Positions 53,116-62,182 of a stretch of DNA of 64,000 nt are shown in pieces. Location: assembly GCA_963703145.1 (NCBI GenBank), contig OY969793.1:3844001-3908000 (forward strand), in the 5' to 3' direction. Source of the DNA: Bog-756 sp963703145. Its GTDB lineage: Bacteria > Actinomycetota > Acidimicrobiia > Acidimicrobiales > RAAP-2. A model generated the notes under the pieces. It made no database searches and had not been told where the DNA came from. It saw only the letters and a program-made list of their open reading frames with translations. Positions within the stretch are counted from its first letter, which is position 1. Every line of letters begins with the position of its first letter. The position numbers were made by a program, and so were the translations under genes.

Positions 53116-53927
53116 CGCTTCCCGCACCGAACGCCGCCCGGACCTGTCTCGTGACCGGAGCCTCCTCGGGGATCGGGGTGGAGATCGCCCGTCTGCTGGC
53201 CGGGCGTGGGCTCGGTGTCACCCTGGTGGCCCGCACCGAGTCCAAGTTGTCGGCCCTGGCCGAGGAGCTCTCCTCGAGCCACGACATTCGGGCCGAGGTG
53301 ATCGTGGCCGACCTCACCGACGAAGCATCCCGTGCGGCCATCGTCACCGAGCTGGCCGACCGGTCGCTCCAGGTGAACGTGCTGGTCAACAACGCCGGCT
53401 TCTCCACCACCGGCCCGGTGCACCAGGCCGATCCGCAGCGGGAGCTGGCCATGGTGCGCACCGATGTGGAGGCGGTGGTGCACCTGTGCACCTTGCTCCT
53501 CCCCGGCATGGTGGAGCGCCGCAGCGGGGTGGTGCTCAATGTGGCGTCGACCGTGGCCTTCCAGCCCTTCCCGGGTCAGGCCGCCTACGGCGCCTCCAAG
53601 GCCTTCGTGCTCAGCTACACCCACGCCCTGCGAGGGGAGTTGCGCCCCACCGGGGTCACCGCCACCGCGCTGTGCCCCGGACCGGTGGAGACCGGCTTCG
53701 CCGACACGGCGGGGTTCTCCGGCGACGAGTTCACCGGCTCGGCGCCCAAGGCCATGGTGGTCTCGGCCGCCGACGTGGCCACAGCCGCGGTGGCCGGCAT
53801 GGACGCCAACAAGGCGGTCGTCATCCCGGGTGCCGGCAATCGGGTGTCGGCGGCGATCGGGTGGCTGACGCCCCGACGACTGCTGGTGCCGTTGGTGGCC
53901 GGGCGGCACCCGGCTCTGAGCCGCTGA
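53112..53927 (+). CDS. Short-chain dehydrogenase/reductase
   Basis: A 271-residue classical SDR. TGASSGIGVEIARLLA binds NAD(P), NNAGFSTTG follows, and the catalytic Ser and YxxxK are in VASTVAFQPFPGQAAYGASK. DLTDEASR lies at the adenine pocket. The C-terminal TPRRLLVPLVAGRHP is basic. Substrate unknown. It overlaps the citrate-synthase-like gene by four bases (ATGA), so they are probably one transcript. Confidence 0.92.
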   Translation: MTLPAPNAARTCLVTGASSGIGVEIARLLAGRGLGVTLVARTESKLSALAEELSSSHDIRAEVIVADLTDEASRAAIVTELADRSLQVNVLVNNAGFSTTGPVHQADPQRELAMVRTDVEAVVHLCTLLLPGMVERRSGVVLNVASTVAFQPFPGQAAYGASKAFVLSYTHALRGELRPTGVTATALCPGPVETGFADTAGFSGDEFTGSAPKAMVVSAADVATAAVAGMDANKAVVIPGAGNRVSAAIGWLTPRRLLVPLVAGRHPALSR

Positions 53928-53977
53928 CACCGCGCCAGACCCTGGGTCGGCGTCCGGCCGGTGGCGGCCGACAGGCC

Positions 53978-54355
53978 ATGAGCACCGAGCACCGGCGAGC
54001 CGTGGTCCTGGCGGGAACGGCGGATGCGACCAGCATCCTCGTGTTCGTGGCCATCGGGCGCACGTCGCACGCCGACGGCGTGACCCTGGCGGGCATGGTC
54101 TCGACGTCCTGGCCGTTCCTGGTCGGGGCGGCGCTCGGCTGGGCGGCTGCCCGAGCCTGGTGGCGTCCTGTGGCGGTGGCCCCGACCGGTGTGGTGATCT
54201 GGCTGTCGTGCGTGGCCGTGGGCATGGTCCTACGGGTGATCGCCGGGCAGGGGACGGCCTTCGCCTTCGTCATCGTGGCCCTGGCCTTCCTCGGGTTGGC
54301 CCTGCTCGGCTGGCGGTCCCTGGTCCGGGTGGCGGCCCGCCGGGTCTCCGGTTGA
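53978..54355 (+). CDS. DUF3054 membrane protein
   Basis: A 125-residue protein with four hydrophobic segments. GTADATSILVFVAIGRTSHA is the DUF3054 signature. WPFLVGAALGWAAARAWWRP, GVVIWLSCVAVGMVLRVIAG and FVIVALAFLGLALLGWR follow. Function unknown. It begins 50 bases after the SDR gene. Confidence 0.85.
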   Translation: MSTEHRRAVVLAGTADATSILVFVAIGRTSHADGVTLAGMVSTSWPFLVGAALGWAAARAWWRPVAVAPTGVVIWLSCVAVGMVLRVIAGQGTAFAFVIVALAFLGLALLGWRSLVRVAARRVSG

Positions 54356-54500
54356 CCGTGTGCCGTGGCACCTCCACCCACTCGGCACGCTCGGTAACGA
54401 CGTCCCCACCGGCTGTGTTGCCGCAGGCGTCATCGTCGCCGAACGTCGTAGATTGGGGCCACTGATTGGCGTAGGAGGGGTTCTGCGTCCGTCATCCGGT

Positions 54501-57047
54501 ATGAGGGGCAGCAGAAACAGGGCCATGGGACGTCGGTTGGCGTTGGGGTTGATCATCGGGACGGTCGCGTGGTCGGCCCTGCCCGTGCTGGCCGCCACTC
54601 CGGCGGCCGCCGACAACCCGCTCGGGGTGGCCGCCTACAGCGGCTTCGGGGCCAGCCTGACCCGGGCCCCGTATGTGACCGACCTCACGCAGAGCTCGGC
54701 CTACATCAACTGGGCGACATCGTCGCAGACCCCGGGCTCGGTCAAGGTGGCCGCGGCGGCCGGCGGGACGTGCCCGGGCTCCATCTCGTCCTGGGACGCC
54801 AGTGCCCATCCCGTGCCGACGTCGCTGCCCGGTCCGGTCAACCCGACGACGTCGGGCACCTCGTCCTCCATGACCGGGTGGGCCTTCACCGTCACGGGCA
54901 ACTCGGGCACGACCAACGAGTACCAGTCCTCGGTCGACGTCACCGGTCTCTCGTCGAGTACCAAGTACTGCTACGCCGTGTTCTCCAGCGACCAGTCCGG
55001 CGCCACCGACCTGCTGTCCTCCTCCCAGCCGTTCCAGACGTTCACCACGCTCGACCCCCCCAACACATCGTCCACCCAGCCCCTGACCTTCGACGTCATG
55101 GCCGACACCGGCGAGAACTACGCCTACACCAGCGCCACCGCGTCCAACGACGTGGCCTTCCCGGGTGGGGTCAATCCCGACCAGGCGGCCATCGACAAGG
55201 AGATCGGGACCAGCGTGCAGGCCAACGGGGCCAAATTCCTGCTCATCGCCGGCGACATCGGCTACTCCGGGGGCAACGAGTCCAACTACGGCGACCTCGA
55301 ACAGACCGGCACCCAGCCCGAGGTCAGCAACTTCTTCGGCCCGAACTACCTCCCCCAGACCGGCGGGATACCAATCTTTGCCGCCGACGGGAACCACGGA
55401 CAGAGTGTGACCACGTTGCGTGTGTGGCCCACCCCGACCACGGCCGCCGCCTCGGGCGGGACCTACGCCTTCGACAGCTACTCGGGCACCGACGGGATCA
55501 GCGGCTCCTTCCCCGACGACTGGTACGCCTTCTCCTCGGGCAACGTGCGCATCTACGTGATCGACGGCGCCTGGGCCGACGGCACCTCCGGTGCCGCCGG
55601 CACGGGCAGCGCCAGCGGCTCCCTGTGCCCGACCCCGTCGTACTGTCAGGGGTACCAGGCCGATGCCGACGAGCACTGGCAGACCAACTCGCCTGAGTAC
55701 AAGTGGTTGAAGAACGACCTGGCCGCCCATCCCGGGGGCATCAAGTTCGCCGTCTTCCACTATCCACTGCGCTCGGTGAACGCCACCCAGCCGTCGGACC
55801 CCTACCTGCAGAACAGCTCGGCCAATCCGGACGCCTCGACCAGCCTCGAGGCCCTGCTGTCCAAGAACGGCGTCGACATGGCCTTCAACGGGCACGCCCA
55901 CACCTATCAACGCATCGTGCCCCACCAGTCGGGCCAGATCATCAACTACGTGACCGGCGGTGGGGGCGGGGTGCTCGAGCCGGTGGTCGGCGGGTCGTGC
56001 TCGACGCTGCAGGACGCCGACTCGGTGTACGCCATCGGCTGGAATCCGTCCAACGCCGATCCGAACTCGGGGACCGGGTCCGCCTGCGGGGCGCCCACAC
56101 CCCAGTCGGCCTCTGACGTGTACAACTTCCTGCGGGTGACCGTCACCGGCGACACGGTCACCGTCACCCCGACCAATGCCGCCGGCGGGACCTTCGACCA
56201 GCAGTCCTACACCTTCCATCCGGCCGTGGTGCCCAACCCGCCCTCCGGCGGCGGCACGCCGCCGCCCTCCGGCACCCCCGTGCCCACCGCCACGGCCTGC
56301 ATGAGCCATCTGCCTGCGGGAGCGGTGGTGGCTGCTGCCGCCCTGGCCAATGGCGGGGGCTACCTCGAGACCGACTCGCTGGGCGATGTGGCGGCCTTCG
56401 GTGCGGCCGCCTGCCACGGCGCCATGACCGGGGTCCATCTGAACAAGCCCATCGTCGGGATGGCGGCCGACCCGGCCACCGGTGGCTACTGGTTGGTGGC
56501 CTCGGACGGCGGGATCTTCTCCTTCGATGCGCCGTTCCGCGGCTCGACTGGAGCGATCCGGCTCAACCAACCCATTGTGGGCATGGCACCGGTGCCCGGC
56601 GGTTCGGGCTACTGGTTGGTGGCCTCCGACGGCGGGATCTTCTCGTTCGGGGCGCCATTTTTTGGCTCCACCGGCTCACTGCGCCTGAACAAGCCCATCG
56701 TCGGGATGGCCACCGACCCGGCCACCGGCGGCTATTGGCTGGTGGCCTCTGACGGCGGTGTGTTCTCGTTCCACGCGCCCTTCCACGGCTCGACCGGCAG
56801 TATCCGTCTCAACAAACCGATCGTGGGAATCGCTGCCACCTCGACGGGCAGCGGCTACCGGATCGTGGCCTCCGACGGCGGGGTGTTCGCCTTCAACGCT
56901 CCGTTCTACGGGTCGGCCGGCAACCTGGTCCTGGCCCGGCCGGTGATCGGTGGCCTCAACGACAACAGCGGTGACGGCTACTGGCTGGTGGCCTCTGACG
57001 GCGGCGTCTTCTCGTACCACGCGCCGTTCCTCGGCTCGGCGGCCTGA
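54501..57047 (+). CDS. Secreted purple-acid-phosphatase-like metallophosphoesterase with C-terminal GYWLVASDGG repeats
   Basis: 848 residues with a Sec signal (GRRLALGLIIGTVAWSALPV). Residues ~45-200 form a fibronectin-type lead domain as in purple acid phosphatases. The metallophosphatase core (~210-470) has DVMADTGENY, LIAGDIGYSGG, AADGNHG, VFHYPLRS and FNGHAHTYQRI, the order of two-metal phosphatases. A Pro-rich linker precedes six or seven ~44-residue repeats (GYWLVASDGGIFSFDAPFRG; LNKPIVGMA), shared with the giant surface protein at 18.6 kb. Probably releases phosphate from organic esters outside the cell, just upstream of pit. ATG 54525 is an alternative start. Confidence 0.88.
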   Translation: MRGSRNRAMGRRLALGLIIGTVAWSALPVLAATPAAADNPLGVAAYSGFGASLTRAPYVTDLTQSSAYINWATSSQTPGSVKVAAAAGGTCPGSISSWDASAHPVPTSLPGPVNPTTSGTSSSMTGWAFTVTGNSGTTNEYQSSVDVTGLSSSTKYCYAVFSSDQSGATDLLSSSQPFQTFTTLDPPNTSSTQPLTFDVMADTGENYAYTSATASNDVAFPGGVNPDQAAIDKEIGTSVQANGAKFLLIAGDIGYSGGNESNYGDLEQTGTQPEVSNFFGPNYLPQTGGIPIFAADGNHGQSVTTLRVWPTPTTAAASGGTYAFDSYSGTDGISGSFPDDWYAFSSGNVRIYVIDGAWADGTSGAAGTGSASGSLCPTPSYCQGYQADADEHWQTNSPEYKWLKNDLAAHPGGIKFAVFHYPLRSVNATQPSDPYLQNSSANPDASTSLEALLSKNGVDMAFNGHAHTYQRIVPHQSGQIINYVTGGGGGVLEPVVGGSCSTLQDADSVYAIGWNPSNADPNSGTGSACGAPTPQSASDVYNFLRVTVTGDTVTVTPTNAAGGTFDQQSYTFHPAVVPNPPSGGGTPPPSGTPVPTATACMSHLPAGAVVAAAALANGGGYLETDSLGDVAAFGAAACHGAMTGVHLNKPIVGMAADPATGGYWLVASDGGIFSFDAPFRGSTGAIRLNQPIVGMAPVPGGSGYWLVASDGGIFSFGAPFFGSTGSLRLNKPIVGMATDPATGGYWLVASDGGVFSFHAPFHGSTGSIRLNKPIVGIAATSTGSGYRIVASDGGVFAFNAPFYGSAGNLVLARPVIGGLNDNSGDGYWLVASDGGVFSYHAPFLGSAA

Positions 57048-57111
57048 GCGGTTCGGCCCGACCACCCACTGAAGGGGTCGGACCTGCGGGTGCCCATGGG
57101 AGGATCATCCC

Positions 57112-58110
57112 GTGCTCGTGACGGTGCTGGTGCTGGCGGCGGCGTTCGGAGTGGTCAACGGCGTCCATGACGCCGGCAACGCCATCGCCGCACCTGTGGT
57201 CACGGGCGCCCTGCGGCCTGCCCCGGCCGTAGTCATCGCCGCCGTCTTCCATGTGATCGGAGCCCTGGTCGTCGGGACCGCGGTGGCCGCCACGGTGGCC
57301 GGGATCACCCAGGTGCCGGTGACCGAGGAACTTCCGGTGCTGGCCGCCGCGGTGTCCGGCGCGCTGGTCTGGAGCCTCGCCACACTCTGGTGGGGCCTGC
57401 CGTGCAGTTCGGGTCACTGCCTGGTGGGCGCGCTGGCAGGCGCGGCGCTGGCCGAGGGGGGACCGAGTGCGGTCCATTGGGGTGGGCTCGACGGGCTTCG
57501 CCCCGAGGGCGTGCTCGGTTCGCTGCTGTGGCTGGTGTTTGCCACGGCGATCGCCGTGCCCGCGGCAATCGTGGGCATCCGGGTCGCCCGTCGGGTGCTG
57601 GCCCGGGCCACCCGGGCGGCCGAGCGACCGGTGCGGCGGGGCGAGGTGGCGACCTCGGCCGCGCTGGCGTTCGCCCATGGCTCCAACGACGCCCAGAAGA
57701 CCATGGGCCTCATGACCGCGGCACTGGTGGCGGACGGGCGGTTGTCGCGCTTCGCCGTTCCCTTCTGGGTGGTGCTGGCCTCGGCCCTGCTCCTCACAGC
57801 CGGCACCCTGCTCGGAGGCTGGCGGGTGGTACGGACGCTCGGTCGACGGATCTACCACCTGACCGCGCTCGACGGTCTGGTGAGCCAGGGCTCGTCGAGC
57901 ACCATCGTGCTGGTGGCGTCGCTGGTCGGCGCTCCGGTCAGCACCACCGACGTGGTGGCGCCGGCCGTGGTCGGCGTGGGGTCCGGGGAGCGGTGGCGCC
58001 ACGTACGCTGGGCCGTGGTGGGCGAGATCGGTCTGGCGTGGCTCGTCACGCTGCCCGTCAGTGCCGCCCTTGGTGCAGCGCTGTTCAGCCTCGGGAGATG
58101 GATCGCATGA
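57112..58110 (+). CDS. PiT-family inorganic phosphate transporter
   Basis: A 332-residue membrane protein with a GTG start. The two inverted PiT signatures are present: GVVNGVHDAGNAIAAPVVTG near the N-terminus and AALAFAHGSNDAQKTMGLMT in the second half. WWGLPCSSGHCLVGALAGAA and GAPVSTTDVVAPAVVGVG complete the pattern over about nine helices. It imports phosphate with a cation. The ATGA overlap with the DUF47 gene is typical of pit-DUF47 pairs. Confidence 0.93.
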   Translation: MLVTVLVLAAAFGVVNGVHDAGNAIAAPVVTGALRPAPAVVIAAVFHVIGALVVGTAVAATVAGITQVPVTEELPVLAAAVSGALVWSLATLWWGLPCSSGHCLVGALAGAALAEGGPSAVHWGGLDGLRPEGVLGSLLWLVFATAIAVPAAIVGIRVARRVLARATRAAERPVRRGEVATSAALAFAHGSNDAQKTMGLMTAALVADGRLSRFAVPFWVVLASALLLTAGTLLGGWRVVRTLGRRIYHLTALDGLVSQGSSSTIVLVASLVGAPVSTTDVVAPAVVGVGSGERWRHVRWAVVGEIGLAWLVTLPVSAALGAALFSLGRWIA

Positions 58111-58712
58111 GACGGTGGTTCCTGCCTGACACACCCGACCTGCTCGGGCTCCTCGGGGCCCAGGGTGCATTGACCGTCCAGGGGATCGACGCCCTCACGT
58201 CCTGGTCGAAGGGGGATGCGTCGGCCGGCGCGCTGCTCGACGGCCTGGCCGCCGACGGGGAGCGGGCGGCGCGCCAGGTCCTGATGGCCGTGAAGACGGC
58301 CTTCGTCACGCCCATCGGCCCCGAGGACATCTACGAGATCTCCGAGCGACTCAGTGGTGTGCTCACCGCGGCCGCCGACCTGGTGCGTGAGGCCGAGCTC
58401 CTGGGCATGCAGCCAGACCCGCCCATGGCCGAGATGGTGGACCAGGTGGCCCTCGGAGCGCGGGACCTTGCCCAGGCCTTCCCCCACCTGGGCAGCAGTT
58501 CGGACGAGGCCACCGCCAGTGCCGATGCCGCCGTGGCCCGCCACGACGCCTTGGAGCAGACCTACCGCCGGGCCATGTCGGCGCTGCTCGACATCGACGA
58601 CCTCCGTGAGGTCACCGGGCGCCGTGAGCTCTACCGGCGGTGCGCGCGGATGGGGGACCAGATGGTCGGAGTGGCCCACCGCATCTGGTACGCCGTGGTG
58701 AAAGAGGCCTAG
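58107..58712 (+). CDS. DUF47/PhoU-like protein
   Basis: A 201-residue all-helical protein. FLPDTPDLLGLLGAQGALTV, TAFVTPIGPEDIYEISERLS and the C-terminal RRCARMGDQMVGVAHRIWYA match DUF47, the PhoU-like partner that modulates PiT transport. The metal-binding acidic residues GPEDIYE are present. Its stop overlaps the stop of the convergent kinase by two bases. Confidence 0.92.
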   Translation: MRRWFLPDTPDLLGLLGAQGALTVQGIDALTSWSKGDASAGALLDGLAADGERAARQVLMAVKTAFVTPIGPEDIYEISERLSGVLTAAADLVREAELLGMQPDPPMAEMVDQVALGARDLAQAFPHLGSSSDEATASADAAVARHDALEQTYRRAMSALLDIDDLREVTGRRELYRRCARMGDQMVGVAHRIWYAVVKEA

Positions 58713-59857
58713 CCGGTCCGGTCCCCGGTGACCGGCACGTCCCAGTCGAGCTCGGTGCCGCCACCCTCGGGGCTGGTGACCGAGCAGGTCCCGCCCAGCT
58801 TCTCGGCGCGACGCTTCATGTTGACCAGCCCGAGGCCTCCTGCGTCCGTGGGCCCGTCCCGGAGTCCGACCCCGTCGTCGACGACCCGAAGCCGACACCG
58901 ACCGTCGCTCACCGCCACGGAGACCTCGGCGTCGGTGGCCCGGGCGTGGCGACCGATGTTGGTGACCGCCTCGCGCACCACGGCCAACAGGTGGTCGGCA
59001 ACGATGGGCCGGACCTCGGTGTCGACCGGACCGTCGAACGTGACCGTCACGTCGAAGCCGGTCACATTGCCCAGGACCCGGACCAATGAGCGCACCCGGG
59101 ACTGCAGGCTCGTCTCGATGTCCGCAGAGCCGAGCTCGAAGATGCTGGAGCGCACCTGGCGGATGGTGTCGTCGATGTCGACCACCGTGGCGCCCAGACG
59201 CGACGACACATCGGCCGCCGACGAGTTGCCGGCCAGGCTCTGGAGCGTCAGCCCGATGGCGAAGAGCCGCTGGATCACCGTGTCGTGCAGGTCTCGGGCC
59301 AGGCGATCCCGTTCTTCGTAGACGGCGACGTCTTGGACGCGCTGGTGGAGCCGTGCGTTCTGTATGGCGATACCGGCGGCGATGGCGAGCGCCCCCACCA
59401 GTGCCTCGTCGTCCGCTGTGAACTCGGACCACCCGATCTTGTCGGTGAGGTAGAGGTTGCCGTACACCTGACCCCGCACGACGACGGGGACACCGAGGAA
59501 CGACGTCATCGGCGGATGGTCCGGCGGGAACCCGAAGCTGTCCTGGTGGGAGCCGAGGTCGGCGAGGCGCAGCGGACGCGGTTCGGTGATCAGCAGCCCG
59601 AGCACCCCCTGGCCGGTGGGTCGGGGCCCGATGCGATCCTCAGCGTCGTCGTCCAGGCCGACGGTGATGAAGTCGGACAGGCCGGTGCCCTCGTCGTCCA
59701 GGACACCGAGTGCGCCGTAGCGGGCGTTGGTCATCGAACAGGCCTCGTCGACGATGTGGCCCAGCAGCGAGGTGAGGTCGAGGTCGGCCTCGAGGAGGAG
59801 CGTCGCCTCCAGCACCCGCCGCAGCTTGACCGGATCGTCGATGGATCGATAAGGCAC
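58709..59857 (-). CDS. GAF-domain sensor histidine kinase (DevS/NarX-type)
   Basis: A 382-residue soluble kinase with a GTG start and GGTGGAGG site. Residues ~25-170 are one GAF domain (DEACSMTNARYGALGVLDDE; SFLGVPVVVRGQVYGNLYLT). The HisKA_3 box is YEERDRLARDLHDTVIQRLF. HATPase follows with REAVTNIGRHARATDAEVSV (N-box) and VDDGVGLRDG (G1). This is the DevS/DosT layout with one GAF. The divergent NarL-type regulator is its likely partner. The GAF ligand, heme or otherwise, cannot be told. Confidence 0.92.
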   Translation of the reverse strand: MPYRSIDDPVKLRRVLEATLLLEADLDLTSLLGHIVDEACSMTNARYGALGVLDDEGTGLSDFITVGLDDDAEDRIGPRPTGQGVLGLLITEPRPLRLADLGSHQDSFGFPPDHPPMTSFLGVPVVVRGQVYGNLYLTDKIGWSEFTADDEALVGALAIAAGIAIQNARLHQRVQDVAVYEERDRLARDLHDTVIQRLFAIGLTLQSLAGNSSAADVSSRLGATVVDIDDTIRQVRSSIFELGSADIETSLQSRVRSLVRVLGNVTGFDVTVTFDGPVDTEVRPIVADHLLAVVREAVTNIGRHARATDAEVSVAVSDGRCRLRVVDDGVGLRDGPTDAGGLGLVNMKRRAEKLGGTCSVTSPEGGGTELDWDVPVTGDRTG

Positions 59858-59985
59858 GCGGCCTCCACCTCGGGCACTTCGTTGGGCCGGCGGTCGGACT
59901 ACACCCGACCGGATCGGCCTCCGGCCCGTTAGGCTAACCCGGTCCGGATGGGCCGGAGTCGTCCCGTCGGCCGTGGAGGCACCCG

Positions 59986-60657
59986 TTGAGTATCCGCGTC
60001 TTCCTACTCGATGACCATGAGATCGTGCGGGCCGGACTGCGTACCCTGCTGGAGGGGGCCGACGATCTGGTGGTGGTGGGGGAGGCCGGAACGGTGGCCG
60101 AAGCGCTCGACCGCATTCCCCCCACGCGCCCGGACGTGGCCGTCCTCGACGTCCGGTTGCCCGATGGCAGCGGCATCGAAGTGTGCCGGGACATCCGTTC
60201 GAGTTGGCCGGCCATCGCCTGTGTGATGCTGACCTCCTACGCCGACGACGAGGCCCTGGCCGCATCGATCCTGGCCGGTGCCTCCGGCTATGTGGTGAAA
60301 CAGGTGGCCGCCATGGACCTGGTCGGGGGCATCCGTCGCGTGGCCGCCGGAGAGTCGCTGCTCGATCCCGCCCGCACCGAGGAGGTGCTGCGCGGCCTGT
60401 CGTCCGGACCGAAAGCCGATCCTCTGTTGGCCGGACTCACGCCCCAGGAGCGACGGATCCTCGACCTCATTGCCGAGGGCCAGACCAACCGGCAGATCGC
60501 GACGTCGATGTATCTGGCCGAAAAGACGGTGAAGAACTACGTCTCGAACCTCCTGGCCAAGCTGGGCATGGAACGCCGGACCCAGGCCGCGACCTACGCC
60601 GCCCGGCTGGCCGAGCGTCAGGACCAGGAGCGCCGAACGGACGCCACCGGCACCTGA
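59986..60657 (+). CDS. NarL/DevR-type response regulator
   Basis: 223 residues from a TTG start with GGAGG. The receiver is intact: FLLDDHEIVR supplies the acidic pair, AVLDVRLPDGSG the phosphorylated aspartate, and SGYVVKQV the lysine. The LuxR HTH is LTPQERRILDLIAEGQTNRQ, with AEKTVKNYVSNLLAKLGMER. The helix sequence resembles DevR/DosR. Divergent from the GAF kinase across 128 bases; the pair is probably one two-component system. Confidence 0.92.
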   Translation: MSIRVFLLDDHEIVRAGLRTLLEGADDLVVVGEAGTVAEALDRIPPTRPDVAVLDVRLPDGSGIEVCRDIRSSWPAIACVMLTSYADDEALAASILAGASGYVVKQVAAMDLVGGIRRVAAGESLLDPARTEEVLRGLSSGPKADPLLAGLTPQERRILDLIAEGQTNRQIATSMYLAEKTVKNYVSNLLAKLGMERRTQAATYAARLAERQDQERRTDATGT

Positions 60658-60818
60658 GCGGCCGACCGGCCCGGGCCGGATCTCACCGGTGTGCCTGACG
60701 ACGGGACCTATGGCCCTATGACGCGGCGCCCGATCCCTGTGGAATGGAAGGGCGGTGCGCGTCCGGCGCGCCGTTCAGCGGCGGTGACCATGCCACACCG
60801 CCAGCGAGGGAAGCCCCG

Positions 60819-61721
60819 ATGCCTGAGACCGCCACGTTCGGACAGACCGCAGCCGACGATCGGACGATCGTCGTCGGCGTGGACGGCTCGGAGCACTCGC
60901 GGCTGGCCCTCAAGTGGGCCGCCGACGAGGCCAAGCACCTCCATGCCGTCCTGCGCATCCTGTTCGCCCAGATCGCCGAGCCCGCCCATGTGCCGAACTG
61001 GTATGTCGCAGGGTCTTCGGGCTGCTCGCCGTCGGAGGCGGTCGTCGACGAGGCGGTCGGGCTGGTCGCCACCCGCCACCCGTCGGTGGTGACCCGAGGC
61101 GAGGTGGTGCAGTGGCCACCGGCGATGGTGCTGAGCGCGGCCAGCCGGTCGGCCGACCTGTTGGTGGTGGGATCACGGGGCCTCGGCGGCTTCGACGAGC
61201 TCCTGCTCGGCTCGGTCAGCGACCAGTGCATCCAGTACGCCCGGTGTCCCGTCGCGGTGGTCCACTCCGACGCCGACGACCCGGTGTTCCGCTCGAGGAA
61301 CCCGCGGATCGTGGTGGGCGTCGACGGTTCCTTCGGCTCCACCCGGGCCCTGCAATGGGCACTCGAGGAGGCACGGATCCGCGCCGCCGCCGTGGAGGCG
61401 GTCTTCGCCTGGCAGTACCCGCCGCTGCACGCCATGGTGAGCGGCCCCACCCAAGGGTATGAGGTGGTGGCCAAAGAGATCGGCGAGGCGGCAGCCAATC
61501 ATGCTCACCAGATCGCACCGGAGGTCCCGTTCACGGTCAGCGGCTGCTTCGAGGCCACGGTCCCCGCACTGCTCGACGCCAGCCACGGCGCCGATCTGTT
61601 GGTGGTGGGGGCCCGGGGTCACGGCAGCTTCCAGCACGCCTTGCTCGGGTCGACCGCCCACCAGTGCGCCCGCCACGCCGGCTGCACGGTCGTGGTGGTG
61701 CGCTCGGGACCCGAGGAGTAG
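60819..61721 (+). CDS. Tandem universal stress protein (UspA x2)
   Basis: 300 residues with two Usp domains (~15-150 and ~160-298). Each begins IVVGVDGS and ends with the ATP-binding glycine loop: VGSRGLGGFDELLLGSVSDQ and VGARGHGSFQHALLGSTAHQ. Two-domain UspA proteins are typical of actinobacteria, often under DevR control with the neighbours seen here. Start at ATG 60819. It converges with arsC. Confidence 0.92.
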   Translation: MPETATFGQTAADDRTIVVGVDGSEHSRLALKWAADEAKHLHAVLRILFAQIAEPAHVPNWYVAGSSGCSPSEAVVDEAVGLVATRHPSVVTRGEVVQWPPAMVLSAASRSADLLVVGSRGLGGFDELLLGSVSDQCIQYARCPVAVVHSDADDPVFRSRNPRIVVGVDGSFGSTRALQWALEEARIRAAAVEAVFAWQYPPLHAMVSGPTQGYEVVAKEIGEAAANHAHQIAPEVPFTVSGCFEATVPALLDASHGADLLVVGARGHGSFQHALLGSTAHQCARHAGCTVVVVRSGPEE

Positions 61722-61753
61722 GGGCTGCTCGACGCACAGCCCTCGCGTTCAGC

Positions 61754-62182
61754 TCAGGCCGGGTCGGTGGCCCCGTCAGTGGCCGCCACGAGCTCGGCCA
61801 GCAGGGCCCTGACCCGGCGGTCGATCTCGTCGATGATGGGCCGGACCTCGTCGATGGGCCGGCCGGCCGGATCCTCCAGCTCCCAGTCCAGGTACCGCTT
61901 CCCTGGGAAGACGGGGCAGGTGTCTCCGCAGCCCATGGTGATCACGACGTCGGCGGCCCGGGCGGCGTCGGCCTCGAGGCGCTTGGGGAACTCTCGGGAG
62001 GGGTCGAGCCCCCGCTCGAGGAGGAGGGCCACCACGGAGGGATTGAGCCCGTCGCCCGGGTCCGATCCGGCCGATTCGACCCGGACTCGCCCCTGGGCAT
62101 AGTGGTCGAGGAGCACCCGGGCGGCCACGCTCCGACCGGCGTTGTGGGTGCAGACGAACAGTACGGCCGGCGGCCGGCTCAT
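61754..62182 (-). CDS. arsC: Arsenate reductase ArsC (low-molecular-weight phosphatase type)
   Basis: 142 residues. VLFVCTHNAGRSVAARVLLD is the P-loop of the LMW-PTPase fold with catalytic cysteine, and ITMGCGDTCPVFPGKRYLDW carries the further cysteines that relay electrons to thioredoxin or mycoredoxin. It reduces arsenate to arsenite. ATG overlaps the stop of the aquaporin gene (ATGA). Last gene of a leftward metal/arsenic operon. Confidence 0.93.
   Translation of the reverse strand: MSRPPAVLFVCTHNAGRSVAARVLLDHYAQGRVRVESAGSDPGDGLNPSVVALLLERGLDPSREFPKRLEADAARAADVVITMGCGDTCPVFPGKRYLDWELEDPAGRPIDEVRPIIDEIDRRVRALLAELVAATDGATDPA

Noticed and set aside
54492..56570. 692-residue minus-strand frame
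   Set aside because: It is antisense to the phosphatase with its clear metal motifs and has no signature of its own.
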